Below are positions 17,305 to 26,335 of a stretch of DNA of 64,000 nucleotides, one piece after another. The stretch covers positions 1 through 64,000 of the forward strand of contig NZ_CAAAHX010000004.1 in assembly GCF_900639865.1 (NCBI RefSeq). The letters run 5' to 3'. The position numbers and the translations under genes are program-made. Source of the stretch: Legionella gresilensis (lineage in GTDB: Bacteria; Pseudomonadota; Gammaproteobacteria; Legionellales; Legionellaceae). The notes under the pieces were generated by a model. It ran no database searches. It was given only the letters and a program-made list of their open reading frames with translations, and had not been told where the DNA came from. Each line of letters starts with the position of its first letter. Positions within the stretch are counted from its first letter, which is position 1.

Positions 17305-18081
17305 ATGGATAAGCTAAAAGTTATTATTAACAGTCGTTGGTTTTATAATTTTATTATTATATTAATAGTCCTTAATGCTATTGTCTTAGGTCTTGAAACT
17401 TATCCTACTTTAACTCAAAAATATGGCCCCTTACTTACCTTTCTTGATAACACTTTTACAACTTTATTCGTCATCGAACTTAGTTTAGAAATGATAGCAT
17501 TAGGTAAGAAATTTTTTACTAATCCCTGGCACATGTTTGATTTAATTGTTGTCTCTGTATCTTTGATTCCTGCAGGCCAAGCTTTTACAGTATTACGGGC
17601 TGCACGTGTTTTACGAGTATTGAGGCTCGTATCTGCCTTTCCTTCGCTCCGACGTGTAATTCAAGGCTTAGTTAACGCAATACCTGGTATTACTTCTATT
17701 GCTGGCATTTTACTTATTTTATTCTATGTCTTTGGTGTCATGGCGACGAGATTATTTGGGCAAAATTTTCCTGAGTATTTTGGCAGTTTACAGGCTTCTC
17801 TTTTTAGTTTATTTCAAATTATGACAATGGAAGGATGGCCTGATATTGTTCGTAAAGTAATGGAAATTTATCCTTATGCTTGGATCTTTTTTGTTACTTA
17901 TATATTGATTGCAACTTTTTCCGTACTAAATCTATTTATTGCAGTTATTGTCGACGCTATGCAAAAACAGCATGAGATAGAAGAAGCAGCAGAGCAGAAA
18001 GAATTGCAAAAAATTGAAATTCTTTTAGAGTCTATTTATCAAAAATTAGAGAATATTGAAAATAGAAGTAGTAGAAAGTAA
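17305..18081 (+). CDS. Bacterial voltage-gated sodium channel (NaChBac/BacNav type)
   Basis: 258 residues, the normal size for a single-domain six-helix channel that assembles as a tetramer in the inner membrane. S1-S3 are hydrophobic segments with conserved acidic residues (FVIELSLEM, MFDLIVV). S4 is VLRAARVLRVLRLV with regularly spaced arginines, and continues into FPSLRRVIQGL. The pore helix and filter read QIMTMEGWPD, fitting the T-x-E-x-W filter of BacNav channels, whose glutamate ring selects sodium; glycine after the glutamate replaces the serine of NaChBac. S6 (SVLNLFIAVIVDAM) is followed by a glutamate-rich C-terminal coiled coil. Role in the cell (motility, pH or osmotic homeostasis) is unknown. 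Confidence 0.93.
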   Translation: MDKLKVIINSRWFYNFIIILIVLNAIVLGLETYPTLTQKYGPLLTFLDNTFTTLFVIELSLEMIALGKKFFTNPWHMFDLIVVSVSLIPAGQAFTVLRAARVLRVLRLVSAFPSLRRVIQGLVNAIPGITSIAGILLILFYVFGVMATRLFGQNFPEYFGSLQASLFSLFQIMTMEGWPDIVRKVMEIYPYAWIFFVTYILIATFSVLNLFIAVIVDAMQKQHEIEEAAEQKELQKIEILLESIYQKLENIENRSSRK

Positions 18082-18362
18082 TAATAAGTTTATAGGATTT
18101 GTGGTTTTAACTATCTCAAAAATTATCTATCTTTGACAATTGCATACGATTTTTCTCTATTTAGTATAATACTAAAATAAAATGCTACTTATCTTTAGGA
18201 CTTTTATATAAATCTATTATTTAAATATAGAGCCTATATTATACTTCCTTCCTAATGCACAATTTTATTAAAATAAACCCATAGTTTCTTTTTTTATAAA
18301 ATAGTCGGCATTTTAGATCGTTAATAATCAGCCTTAAACTTAATATGAGAACAAGAGCATAA

Positions 18363-18565
18363 ATAGAAAAAGAGTTGCTTGAAGCACAAGAGAAACTTAA
18401 ATCCTATAAAAAGATGCTAAAAATTATAATGGTGATGGCGGCCCTGAACGTTATTTGTTTCTCAGTAAGATAACCCAATATCTTGACGCAGCTAAACAAA
18501 AAGTAAGTGATTTAAACGATGAGTTAAGCCAATATTCTAATAACTCTAGTGCAAGTTCCCCCTAA
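18363..18565 (+). pseudogene. Small coiled-coil gene, frameshifted
   Basis: From 18363 a frame reads EKELLEAQEKLKSYKKMLK up to a run of five A at 18419-18423. One more A would continue it as NYNGDGGPERYLFLSK, then ITQYLDAAKQKVSDLNDELS to a stop at 18563. In the present sequence the first frame stops after CFSVR. No ATG start is evident (an upstream ATG at 18343 is followed by a stop), so the 5' end is also uncertain. Likely a remnant of a short helical protein; the family is unknown. Confidence 0.5.
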
Positions 18566-18749
18566 CATTTCAACTTAAAAAAATAAGCTGAAAGCGAATG
18601 GCTTTCATTGCAACAGGGAAGTTCGACTTTCAATAAAATAAAAATTATCCTCTTATATCAGTGTTCATTACTTCTTCTAAAAACTTTTTAGTCTGCACTT
18701 AAATCTAGTTCATTGCTAAGTTTATTATTACCGTTCAGCGGTCAGAAGA

Positions 18750-19997
18750 TTAAGGAATAACAACCTCGTATTTTACTAATTCTGATACTTCTGCCCCACA
18801 TTGAGAATTTAAATAATAGGTAAATTTCCCGGATCTGCCTGGTAAAGTATTTTCTGTCCAAGTTAACGTTTTACCTTCCCACAGGGTTTGTTGCATCCAG
18901 TTTCTAACTTGATAGTTAGTAATATTGAGGCTTCCTTCTGGCTTTTGCCACTTCAAGGTTATACTCTTTTTATCTTTAGTATAACTAGCGGAAATATTAG
19001 CGGGAGGCTTGCATAAAGTAGGCGTAGCAACTTTATAGCTTTTAATACTTTGCACAAACATACTAGCCGTTTTTATATGGGGATTAGGCGGTCCAGCATA
19101 AGGGCCACCAATGGCTAGGTTAACTATTAAATAAAAACCACCCTCTTTATCATTAAAACCTCTACTTAAGGCATTAGCACCATCTGCTGGTAATGAGTCA
19201 GTTTTTAAGGGCCCCCAAATTTTTTTATTATCATAATAACCTGTAATAATATAACCACCTTTGGTGCTTTGAGGATCTTTATTCCATTCAAAACCCCATT
19301 TATGAAAATCATTATACAACCGTTCAACTTCTTTCTTTCTGATTAATCGATAACCTGGCCCTTTACAATCGCCGCCATTGCAGCGTGGATCTTTACCATT
19401 AAAATGTAGGGCAGCGGTCATTATGTCAAAGCTTGTATTCTTAGGGTAAGCTTCCATAATGTCGATTTCGCCATTCGTTGGCCATTGTTTGTCATTAGTA
19501 GGTAAAAGCCAGATTGCAGGCCATAAACCACTATGATAGTTAACTGGATTAGCTCTTGCCTCACATAGTCCATCATCACTGCTTTCACAGCGTGGTAACT
19601 TAGCAACTACTTCAAGATAGCCATGCGATAAAGTACTTGTATCCCAAACAGTTGAGTTTACCGTAGCATTATAAGGAGGCGCCTCAAGATCACGGCGTGT
19701 CATTATTTCACCAGCTTTCCAATAATTATTATTTACTTTAGTTGCCGATAATTTTAATTGACCTGGCTCATTAACGTTATCACAGTAATAAGATACCAAG
19801 GACGAATCATAGACATTAATTTCGCCTGATTTCCTATGATCATAGTTTGTAGCAGCATAGTAATTTAAGCCCTCTTCATTTTTATCAGTTAAAATATTTC
19901 TTACTAAACTACACTGCTTGTTTTCATCAAAGGAGCAAGGCATCGCAAAGATATTTGTTACTAACAAGATTGAGATAGGTGCTAAGATTCCCTTCAT
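18750..19997 (-). CDS. Secreted GH16 beta-glucanase with C-terminal fibronectin-III-like domain
   Basis: 415 residues. The N-terminus MKGILAPISILLVTNIFAMP is a signal peptide, so the enzyme is exported. The glycoside hydrolase 16 core follows: SHGYLEVVAKLPRC, GLWPAIWLLP, and the catalytic motif GEIDIMEAYP with nucleophile and acid/base glutamates (about residue 182-187), then ALHFNG, WGFEWNKDP and LIVNLAIGG. This family cleaves beta-1,3 or mixed-linkage glucans. From about residue 325 an Fn3-like domain (SITLKWQKPEG, ITNYQVRNW) probably helps binding. Cysteine pairs suggest disulfides. It stands alone. Substrates could be algal or fungal glucans or protozoan cyst walls; that is inference. Confidence 0.9.
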   Translation of the reverse strand: MKGILAPISILLVTNIFAMPCSFDENKQCSLVRNILTDKNEEGLNYYAATNYDHRKSGEINVYDSSLVSYYCDNVNEPGQLKLSATKVNNNYWKAGEIMTRRDLEAPPYNATVNSTVWDTSTLSHGYLEVVAKLPRCESSDDGLCEARANPVNYHSGLWPAIWLLPTNDKQWPTNGEIDIMEAYPKNTSFDIMTAALHFNGKDPRCNGGDCKGPGYRLIRKKEVERLYNDFHKWGFEWNKDPQSTKGGYIITGYYDNKKIWGPLKTDSLPADGANALSRGFNDKEGGFYLIVNLAIGGPYAGPPNPHIKTASMFVQSIKSYKVATPTLCKPPANISASYTKDKKSITLKWQKPEGSLNITNYQVRNWMQQTLWEGKTLTWTENTLPGRSGKFTYYLNSQCGAEVSELVKYEVVIP

Positions 19998-20176
19998 TAA
20001 ATACCTGACTTATTCATTAAACTTTAAAATCACTATATTATATTTATTTCTGTATGTGCAAATTTAATTTTAATTAACTAAATTAAATAGCAATCACAAA
20101 CACAATGGAATTTAAATAAGGTAACTAATTAGGTTTAAATTCTTATCTATGCCTAAAATAATAGAAGTAAAAAATC

Positions 20177-21226
20177 CTAGTTTATTTCTACAATCATGCC
20201 AGGTTTTATTAACTTACTAAGTTTCACTACGTCCCAATTAGTTAGACGAATACAGCCATGGCTTGTAGAACGTCCTATGGTTTCTGGTTCATTGGTACCA
20301 TGAATTCCAATCCCTTTTTTATTTAAACCTATCCACACCACACCTACTGGGCTATTTGGGCCCGGTGGAAGATTGTGATAATTATCACTTTGCTTACCTT
20401 CTTTAAGCATCCTTTTATCGTATCTAAACCAGGGAAGATATCTAATACTTTTAATCTTCCATTTTCCTTTAGGAGCAGGTAATTCTTGTGAGCCCGGGGT
20501 TATAGGAAAAAAAGCAATAATTTTATTGTTTTCAAAAACCAGAAGCGTTTTTTTGCGCGTGTTTATTTTTACAATTCTTTTAGGTAAGGGTACATGTTTA
20601 GAAACTCCTGTTTGTGTGAGGCTTTCTATAACAAAGGGGGTCACATTTGGGACTTTTACCCTATCATTCGGTTTTAATTTATTAAAATTAACATGAGGAT
20701 TAATTTCTTTTAAAAAATCAACGTCTGTATGGAAACGCTCTGCAATAAACTCTGCTAAATTTTCATAAGGTAAGGCTTTCTTCTTTGCCTGTTTTCTTAT
20801 TTTTTCTGGAATAGAGCCTAAATAATTTTTATCATCATCTTTTATAGTATAAAAAGTATAGAGTGAATTAAGAGGCTTTGGTTGCGGTAATTTATAACAT
20901 TGAAATATTGAAGTAAATTCCGTACTTTTTGTAGCTGCTTCTTCTAAATTAAAATTGTCATTAACTAAGACTTTCTTTTGAAGATAAACGGTATAGGGTA
21001 AAGGAAAATCCATTTCAGAGTATAAAGGTTTAAATGATTCATGATATTTCCAGGCTTGTTTTGTAAACTTGCCTCGGTGCCCATCAATTTTCCCTGTGCT
21101 AAAATTTTGCTCATCTAAGAAAATTTGTTGCTGTACAACTTTATCTCTAAAATTTTCTATATTTTTTGCATAAATACCAAAACAAAAGCAGAACAAAATA
21201 CCCACATAAAAGATATATTTTTTCAT
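20177..21226 (-). CDS. L,D-transpeptidase (YkuD/ErfK family)
   Basis: 349 residues. A signal peptide (MKKYIFYVGILFCFCFGIYA) sends it to the periplasm. Residues 30-60 (FSTGKIDGHRGKFTKQAWKY) resemble a peptidoglycan-binding fold. A LysM-like stretch follows (FIAERFHTDVDFLKEINP, LKPNDRVKVPNV). The C-terminal YkuD catalytic domain has GIGIHGTNEPETIG and the active-site SHGCIRLTNWD, with the nucleophilic cysteine. These enzymes form 3-3 crosslinks in peptidoglycan or attach lipoproteins to it. Single gene; its upstream region is shared with the divergent BON gene. Confidence 0.92.
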   Translation of the reverse strand: MKKYIFYVGILFCFCFGIYAKNIENFRDKVVQQQIFLDEQNFSTGKIDGHRGKFTKQAWKYHESFKPLYSEMDFPLPYTVYLQKKVLVNDNFNLEEAATKSTEFTSIFQCYKLPQPKPLNSLYTFYTIKDDDKNYLGSIPEKIRKQAKKKALPYENLAEFIAERFHTDVDFLKEINPHVNFNKLKPNDRVKVPNVTPFVIESLTQTGVSKHVPLPKRIVKINTRKKTLLVFENNKIIAFFPITPGSQELPAPKGKWKIKSIRYLPWFRYDKRMLKEGKQSDNYHNLPPGPNSPVGVVWIGLNKKGIGIHGTNEPETIGRSTSHGCIRLTNWDVVKLSKLIKPGMIVEIN

Positions 21227-21586
21227 AATTAAATATCACTGTTTAAATATAAACATAGCATATACTCGAGAAGTAAGATGGCAGAATTGTAAAATTTTTA
21301 ATCACCTATTAGTCCATCATAACTTCTTATAAAAGGAAGCCGTTGACCTTAAAACCAACATAATGAATACGGTTAGCTCTTTATGATTAAGCTCAAACAA
21401 TAGTTAGCTATACTTGATAAATAAATATATTAATTTCCTTTATCATGGCCTTGACATTCTTGTCACAACAATGTTAGCTTAAATAGTCACAATTAAATTT
21501 ATAAAAAATTGGACAGAATATTCACCATAAAATTGACTAAAATTTTCTATAAAAAAGGACCGGTCTAAATAATATAAGGAGTGACT
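21227..21586. other. Divergent intergenic region, no gene seen
   Basis: Region between the leftward L,D-transpeptidase and the rightward BON-domain gene. It contains TTGACA near 21451 that could serve as a -35 box, but no convincing -10 box at the right distance. AAGGAG at the end is the BON gene's ribosome-binding site. Nothing else recognised. Confidence 0.4.
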
Positions 21587-22141
21587 ATGTTTAAACAAAG
21601 TTTATTATGTGGCGTTTTTGCTCTGACAACCATGTCTCCTCTAGCCGTTGAAGCAGCCGTACACGGAAACAGTAATGTGACACAAAATGCCATTACTGAT
21701 ACAGCAATCACTGCTAAAGTTAAAGCACTTTACTTAAAATCTCATTTAGTGCCTGGCACAAAAATTTCAGTAAAAACAAAGAATCAACAAGTTATTTTAA
21801 CAGGTAAATTAGAAAGTGATTTGCAATACGAGCGGGCACTTGCCTTAGCAGAGTCAGTGGAGGGCGTTAAAAGTGTTAATGCCGATCACCTATCTGTAAC
21901 TAATAGTAAAGCACCTTTAACTGATACCATGCTTACCGCCAAAGTAAAAGGTGCCATTTTAAAAGAAAAATTATTTGGTAAGAAAGCGGTTGAATATTGG
22001 CCAATTAAAGTCGAAACAAAAAATAGAATAGTTTATTTAACTGGTGAAGTAGATAACGATAGAGAACGAGCTAATATTACTAGCTTAGCAAAAAATATAA
22101 GGGGCGTACGAGCAGTTCATTCTGCAATTGCGGTGCGGTAA
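21587..22141 (+). CDS. Periplasmic protein with two BON domains (OsmY-like)
   Basis: 184 residues. Start is ATG at 21587 because AAGGAG lies five bases before it; the GTG at 21581 overlaps that site. A signal peptide (MFKQSLLCGVFALTTMSPLA, cut near VEAAVHG) precedes two BON domains, each of the form AKVKALYL..ISVKTKNQQVILTG and AKVKGAILK..IKVETKNRIVYLTG. BON domains bind phospholipid surfaces, and OsmY-type proteins protect the envelope under osmotic or other stress. A degenerate dispersed repeat starts at its stop codon. The next gene (PRC-barrel) is also of the stress-protein type. Confidence 0.92.
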   Translation: MFKQSLLCGVFALTTMSPLAVEAAVHGNSNVTQNAITDTAITAKVKALYLKSHLVPGTKISVKTKNQQVILTGKLESDLQYERALALAESVEGVKSVNADHLSVTNSKAPLTDTMLTAKVKGAILKEKLFGKKAVEYWPIKVETKNRIVYLTGEVDNDRERANITSLAKNIRGVRAVHSAIAVR

Positions 22142-22205
22142 TTAATGTGAGTTTGACATAAAGGAACGAAGTATTTTTTGTCAAACTCTATCCCACAAAA
22201 TACAT
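22142..22205 (+). repeat. Degenerate partial copy of the three-hairpin repeat
   Basis: TTAATGTGAGTTTGACAT at 22142 corresponds to the left end of the 157-bp family. It is followed by an imperfect hairpin 1 (TTGACATAAA.. / ..TTTTTTGTCAA) and the start of the hairpin-2 segment (CTATCCCACAAAATAC). The rest is lost. It begins immediately after the BON gene's stop codon. Confidence 0.65.
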
Positions 22206-22283
22206 ATAATTTATACATAACTTAAAGAAAAAATAATAAGTTATCTCAAATGATATATTTGTAACTACTGTAAGGAGATTACA

Positions 22284-22664
22284 ATGAATACTAACCATGT
22301 TGTAAATGCTAATGATGTAATTGGAGTTAAAGTTGAGAATATTCAGGGTGATAATCTCGGCAAAATTGAAGCCTTAATGCTTGATAAATTAAGTGGGAAA
22401 GTAAGTTACGTTGTACTAAGTTATGGCGGTTTTTTAGGCTTAGGTAATAAGCTTTTTGCAATGCCTTGGAGTATTTTCTCTTACAATAAAGATCGCGACT
22501 GCTTTCAAATTCCTTTAAATGAAGAACAGTTAAAAAACTCGCCTGGCTTCGATAAAGATAATTGGCCTAATATGTCAGATAAAATGTGGAGTGATTCTAT
22601 TGCTCGCTATTATGATACCGCCCTCTCTAGCCGCGATGATCGTACTGGTACCGGACAATTTTAA
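22284..22664 (+). CDS. PRC-barrel domain protein
   Basis: 126 residues. The N-terminal 80 residues form a PRC-barrel: NDVIGVKVENIQGDNLGKIE, LMLDKLSGKVSYVVLSYGG, FAMPWSIFSY. The PRC-barrel is a small beta-barrel also found in photosynthetic reaction centres and in RimM; stand-alone versions occur in stress-related loci and their function is unclear. The C-terminus carries DNWPNMSDKMW, often seen in this subgroup. The ribosome-binding site is AAGGAGATTACA before ATG. No signal peptide. A terminator follows. Confidence 0.9.
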   Translation: MNTNHVVNANDVIGVKVENIQGDNLGKIEALMLDKLSGKVSYVVLSYGGFLGLGNKLFAMPWSIFSYNKDRDCFQIPLNEEQLKNSPGFDKDNWPNMSDKMWSDSIARYYDTALSSRDDRTGTGQF

Positions 22665-22678
22665 TTAATTTAATTAGT

Positions 22679-22703
22679 GCAGTACCTTTAGGTACTGCGT
22701 TAT
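22679..22703 (+). terminator. Terminator after the PRC-barrel gene
   Basis: GCAGTACC / GGTACTGC form an 8-bp stem with a four-base loop (TTTA), followed by GTTATTT. It ends the rightward transcript before the convergent small gene. Confidence 0.8.
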
Positions 22704-22711
22704 TTCTTAAA

Positions 22712-22879
22712 TTAACTTTTATGCATCATTTGTTGATGCGCGCACTCTTCACATAAATCATTGATATCTTCAATAGTATCATCTTCTTGGGGCAATACTT
22801 CTTGAATTGGCTCCAAATTATCCATATCCTCAATTTCGATTTTTGCACCACATTTCTTACATATTTTCATTGTCGACAT
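22712..22879 (-). CDS. Small zinc-ribbon-like protein (55 residues)
   Basis: A 55-residue frame with ATG at 22879 and AGGAT eight bases upstream. It begins MSTMKICKKCGAKIEIED and ends DLCEECAHQQMMHKS: one CxxC near each end and an acidic middle (QEVLPQEDDTIEDIND). Two CxxC knuckles suggest one bound zinc. The position of the cysteines, the ribosome-binding site and the compact gap it fills argue that it is real. Function unknown; small proteins of this kind may bind nucleic acid or partner proteins. Confidence 0.7.
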   Translation of the reverse strand: MSTMKICKKCGAKIEIEDMDNLEPIQEVLPQEDDTIEDINDLCEECAHQQMMHKS

Positions 22880-23059
22880 AATTTTATCCTATTTTTATAA
22901 TAATTAACTTAAAGCTATTGGCTTATAAATAAAAGAACTTAGGTTTAATGCAATAGGTTGTTCAGTAGCTAGTACTGGTGATAAATGTTAAATTTATATC
23001 TTCATTGAAAACTACCTTTATTTAATTTTAGGTGCTATTAACAAAAAGTCTCAAGTTTT

Positions 23060-23755
23060 ATGAATTTAAAAAATCCTGAAAATCTAGTAATTAATAATGA
23101 ATTTAATGTGTCACAGGCCATTATTTATCAAAAACAGTGGGCTAAAAAGATTGAAATAAAACCCATATCCAAAATAATAAATTATGTGGCAGGTATTGAT
23201 ATTGGTTATGATTATCCAAGTAATCGAGCTTTTACTGTCGCCGTCCTTTTAGATGCAGAAACATTACAACCTATTGAAATAACTAAAGCCATTACACCAA
23301 TTGAAATCCCTTATAAACCTGGATTCTTATCCTTTCGAGAAGTTCCCGCTTTGTGTCAAGCATTAGATCAATTAAGTATTAAACCTGATTTAATTGTCTG
23401 TGACGGACAAGGGATAGCACATCCGCGCCGTTTTGGGTTAGCTTGTCATATTGGGTTAACCTATGATATACCGACTATCGGCTGCGGTAAAAGTAAACTT
23501 TATGGCTATGCTAAAGAACCTGGTAGCAACCCAGGTGATTACTCTGATCTTCAGGATCGGCAGGGTAATATTATTGGTGCCGTATTACGTAACAAATTAA
23601 ATGTTAAACCGCTTTATATTTCCGTAGGGCATAAAGCAGATCTTACAAGTGCTTTGGCTTGGATTTTAAAACTTACGAAAGGTTATCGCTTACCTGAGCC
23701 AACTCGTTTAGCTGACAAGCTTGCTCATGAACATAAATTAGCTAGCCTTGCCTAA
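23060..23755 (+). CDS. nfi: Endonuclease V (deoxyinosine repair)
   Basis: 231 residues, typical length. It nicks DNA at the second phosphodiester bond 3' to deoxyinosine, which arises by adenine deamination. Motifs: AGIDIGYD with the first catalytic aspartate, [14 protein letters not shown], the [18 protein letters not shown] block with the second aspartate, [11 protein letters not shown] and [13 protein letters not shown]. The N-terminus ([17 protein letters not shown]) contains the usual QKQW-like helix. It lies 50 bases upstream of the catalase gene on the same strand, so they may be co-expressed. Confidence 0.95.
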   Translation: MNLKNPENLVINNEFNVSQAIIYQKQWAKKIEIKPISKIINYVAGIDIGYDYPSNRAFTVAVLLDAETLQPIEITKAITPIEIPYKPGFLSFREVPALCQALDQLSIKPDLIVCDGQGIAHPRRFGLACHIGLTYDIPTIGCGKSKLYGYAKEPGSNPGDYSDLQDRQGNIIGAVLRNKLNVKPLYISVGHKADLTSALAWILKLTKGYRLPEPTRLADKLAHEHKLASLA

Positions 23756-23805
23756 GAAAAATTTTATTAATTTCAATTTGCTGTATTTTAAATAGGGATA
23801 TTGAT

Positions 23806-25914
23806 ATGAATGATAATAAAAAGGATTCAGATTTAACTCACTTAAAAGAAGTACAAATAGGCGAGCAAAAACTTTATAGTGGTAAAGGTGGTGACCTACA
23901 TCAGCTCGCTGATACCAAAACTGCGACCCTAACCACGCAGCAAGGTACCCCCATTGCGGATGATCATAATTCGCTAAAAATTGGGCCGCGTGGATCAACC
24001 TTATTAGAAGATTTTATTTTACGTGATAAGCTCTTTCATTTTGATCATGAGCGCATACCTGAACGGGTCGTGCATGCGCGAGGGTTTGGTGTTCATGGCT
24101 ATTTTGAAAATTATGAATCTTTAAGTGAGCTTACAAGCGCCCATCTTTTTCAAAAAAAGGGAGAAAAAACACCTGCTTTTGTACGGTTTTCCACAGTAGC
24201 AGGCAACAAAGGCTCGCCTGATTTAGCACGTGATGTGCGAGGTTTTGCTGTGAAACTCTATACGCAAGAAGGTAACTGGGATATCGTTGGTAATAATATT
24301 CCTGTCTTTTTTATCCAAGACGCAATTAAATTTCCTGATGTTGTTCACGCTGCTAAAGATGAACCCGATCGAGGCTTTCCACAGGCACAAACAGCCCATG
24401 ATAATTTTTGGGATTTTATCTCTTTAACGCCAGAGTCAATGCATATGGTTATGTGGATTATGTCTGATCGTACTATTCCACGTTCTTTCCGTTTTATGGA
24501 AGGGTTCGGTGTTCATACCTTTCGTTTAGTTAATCAAGAAGGTAAGTCTACTTTTGTAAAATTTCATTGGAAGCCTATGCTTGGTATGCAGTCTGTCACC
24601 TGGGATGAAGCAGTTAAAATTAATGGCGCTGATCCTGATTATCATCGACGCGATTTATGGAATGCTATTCAAACAGGTAATTTCCCAGAATGGGAGCTTG
24701 GTATGCAGTTGTTTGATGAGTCTTTCTGCGAGCGCTTTCCTTTTGATGTGTTAGATGCAACTAAGATTATTCCCGAAGAAGAGATTCCTATCAGGCCGGT
24801 TGGACGTTTAGTATTAGACCGTTGTGTAGATAATTTTTTTGCTGAAACTGAGCAAGTTGCTTTTTGTACTCAAAATATTGTTCCTGGGATTGATTTTACT
24901 GATGATCCTCTATTACAAGGCCGTAATTTTTCTTATCTTGATACTCAATTAAAACGTTTAGGTAGCCCTAACTTTACTCATTTACCCATTAATGCACCTA
25001 AGTGCCCATTTGCGCATTTCCAGCAGGATGGTCATATGGCATTTATTAACCCCAAGGGGCGAGCTAATTATAATCCTAATTCTTGGGGAGTAGGCCCACG
25101 TGAAAACCGGCAAATTGGCTTTAGCAGTTATCCTAACTATGAAGAAGGACCTAAATTAAGAGTACGCCCGGAAAAATTTGCTGATCATTACAGTCAAGCA
25201 CGCCAATTTTATTTAAGTCAAACAACGATTGAGCAAGCGCACTTAAGTGACGCACTTGTTTTTGAGCTCAGCAAAGTTGAAACAGCTGCAATCCGAGAGC
25301 GTATGGTTGCCCATCTATTAAATATTGATCAAAACCTAGCCCATACCGTTGCAAAAGGCTTAGGTATTACGCAATTACCTACCCCTGCTCCTGCCGCTAA
25401 GCCTACCCTCCAAAATTTACCAACTTCGGACAAATTAAGTATTTTAAAAAATACCCCTAATAGTTTTGCTGGCCGAACTGTAGGTATTTTATTATCAGAA
25501 GGTGCTAATGCAAGTCTTTATACTAAGCTAATCAAGGAAATTAAAGCTGAAGGCGCATTACCCTTTATTATCGCACCTCACATTTCAGGTGTGACTTTAA
25601 GTGATAATAGTAAAATTAAAGTGAATGAAAAAATTGGTGGTGGCCCTTCTTTCTTGTATGATGCTGTCATCCTTTTAATTGCTGAACCAGCTACAACCGA
25701 GCTTTTAAATTTACCTAAAGTACAAGAGTTTATCAATGATGCTTATCTTCATTATAAATTTATAGGTTATGAGCAACACTTACAACCGCTATTAACTCAG
25801 ATAGGCTCTATTACTCATCTAGATGATGGTTTTATTAATTTAATAGATGAAAGTACCATACCGCAATTTATTAAAGCTTGTCGAAAGCTCAGATTTTGGG
25901 CACGTACTATTTAA
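23806..25914 (+). CDS. katE: Large-subunit catalase HPII (monofunctional, haem)
   Basis: 702 residues, the size of the clade-2 large catalases. It splits hydrogen peroxide to water and oxygen. Haem-site motifs: [19 protein letters not shown] with the essential histidine, [30 protein letters not shown] with the conserved asparagine, and the haem-tyrosine box near [14 protein letters not shown]. From about residue 545 a flavodoxin-like C-terminal domain ([28 protein letters not shown]) is present, as in E. coli KatE. Its stop codon lies within the left end of a dispersed repeat. Confidence 0.95.
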   Translation: MNDNKKDSDLTHLKEVQIGEQKLYSGKGGDLHQLADTKTATLTTQQGTPIADDHNSLKIGPRGSTLLEDFILRDKLFHFDHERIPERVVHARGFGVHGYFENYESLSELTSAHLFQKKGEKTPAFVRFSTVAGNKGSPDLARDVRGFAVKLYTQEGNWDIVGNNIPVFFIQDAIKFPDVVHAAKDEPDRGFPQAQTAHDNFWDFISLTPESMHMVMWIMSDRTIPRSFRFMEGFGVHTFRLVNQEGKSTFVKFHWKPMLGMQSVTWDEAVKINGADPDYHRRDLWNAIQTGNFPEWELGMQLFDESFCERFPFDVLDATKIIPEEEIPIRPVGRLVLDRCVDNFFAETEQVAFCTQNIVPGIDFTDDPLLQGRNFSYLDTQLKRLGSPNFTHLPINAPKCPFAHFQQDGHMAFINPKGRANYNPNSWGVGPRENRQIGFSSYPNYEEGPKLRVRPEKFADHYSQARQFYLSQTTIEQAHLSDALVFELSKVETAAIRERMVAHLLNIDQNLAHTVAKGLGITQLPTPAPAAKPTLQNLPTSDKLSILKNTPNSFAGRTVGILLSEGANASLYTKLIKEIKAEGALPFIIAPHISGVTLSDNSKIKVNEKIGGGPSFLYDAVILLIAEPATTELLNLPKVQEFINDAYLHYKFIGYEQHLQPLLTQIGSITHLDDGFINLIDESTIPQFIKACRKLRFWARTI

Positions 25915-26022
25915 CGTGAGTTCGACATGAAAGAGACGAAGGCTCTTTTATGTCGCTAAACGAACGTTATCCCGTAAAATGCGGAGCATTTGTACGGGAT
26001 CCAGATTAAATATAAATAATTA
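25911..26022 (+). repeat. Three-hairpin repeat, copy 2 (right part missing)
   Basis: Left end TTAACGTGAGTTCGACAT overlaps the katE stop codon. Hairpin 1 (CGACATGAAAGAG / CTCTTTTATGTCG), the linker CTAAACGAACGTT and hairpin 2 (ATCCCGTAAAATGC / GCATTTGTACGGGAT) are kept. Similarity ends at AGATTAAATATAAATAA; hairpin 3 and the right inverted end are gone. Confidence 0.9.
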
Positions 26023-26160
26023 ATCTTCCTACTTACTTTAATCTATCTAGGTTAGAGTAAGCCAATTTTATTTACACATAGACCATTTCCTTATCAGCTC
26101 ACTTCTAGACTATACTAATTAAGAAATGCCTTTCAATGTATTTATACTTAAGGCCGATGT

Positions 26161-26284
26161 TCTATAGCGCTACCCATTAAGTTTTAGACAAGGCGCAAGT
26201 GAGTAGGCGAATGAGGGTACAACTAAGTAATGACTGAACCAACGAGCTTGCAACCTAGTATAAAGCTTAGTGAGTAGCGCTAGA
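26161..26284 (+). repeat. Second dispersed repeat family, copy B1
   Basis: About 124 bp with imperfect inverted ends (TCTATAGCGCTACCCATTAA at left; AGTGAGTAGCGCTAGA at right). Inside are AGTTTTAGACAAGGCGCAAG and GAGCTTGCAAC, which recur in inverted orientation in the copy at 62530-62652 and more loosely at 32813-32956. Together with repeat copy 2 it fills the gap between katE and the alcohol dehydrogenase; no gene is seen in the gap. Confidence 0.8.
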
Positions 26285-26335
26285 TTAACTCATAAACAAT
26301 ATTCAATTGATAAATACTTTTAAAAGGAATTAATT

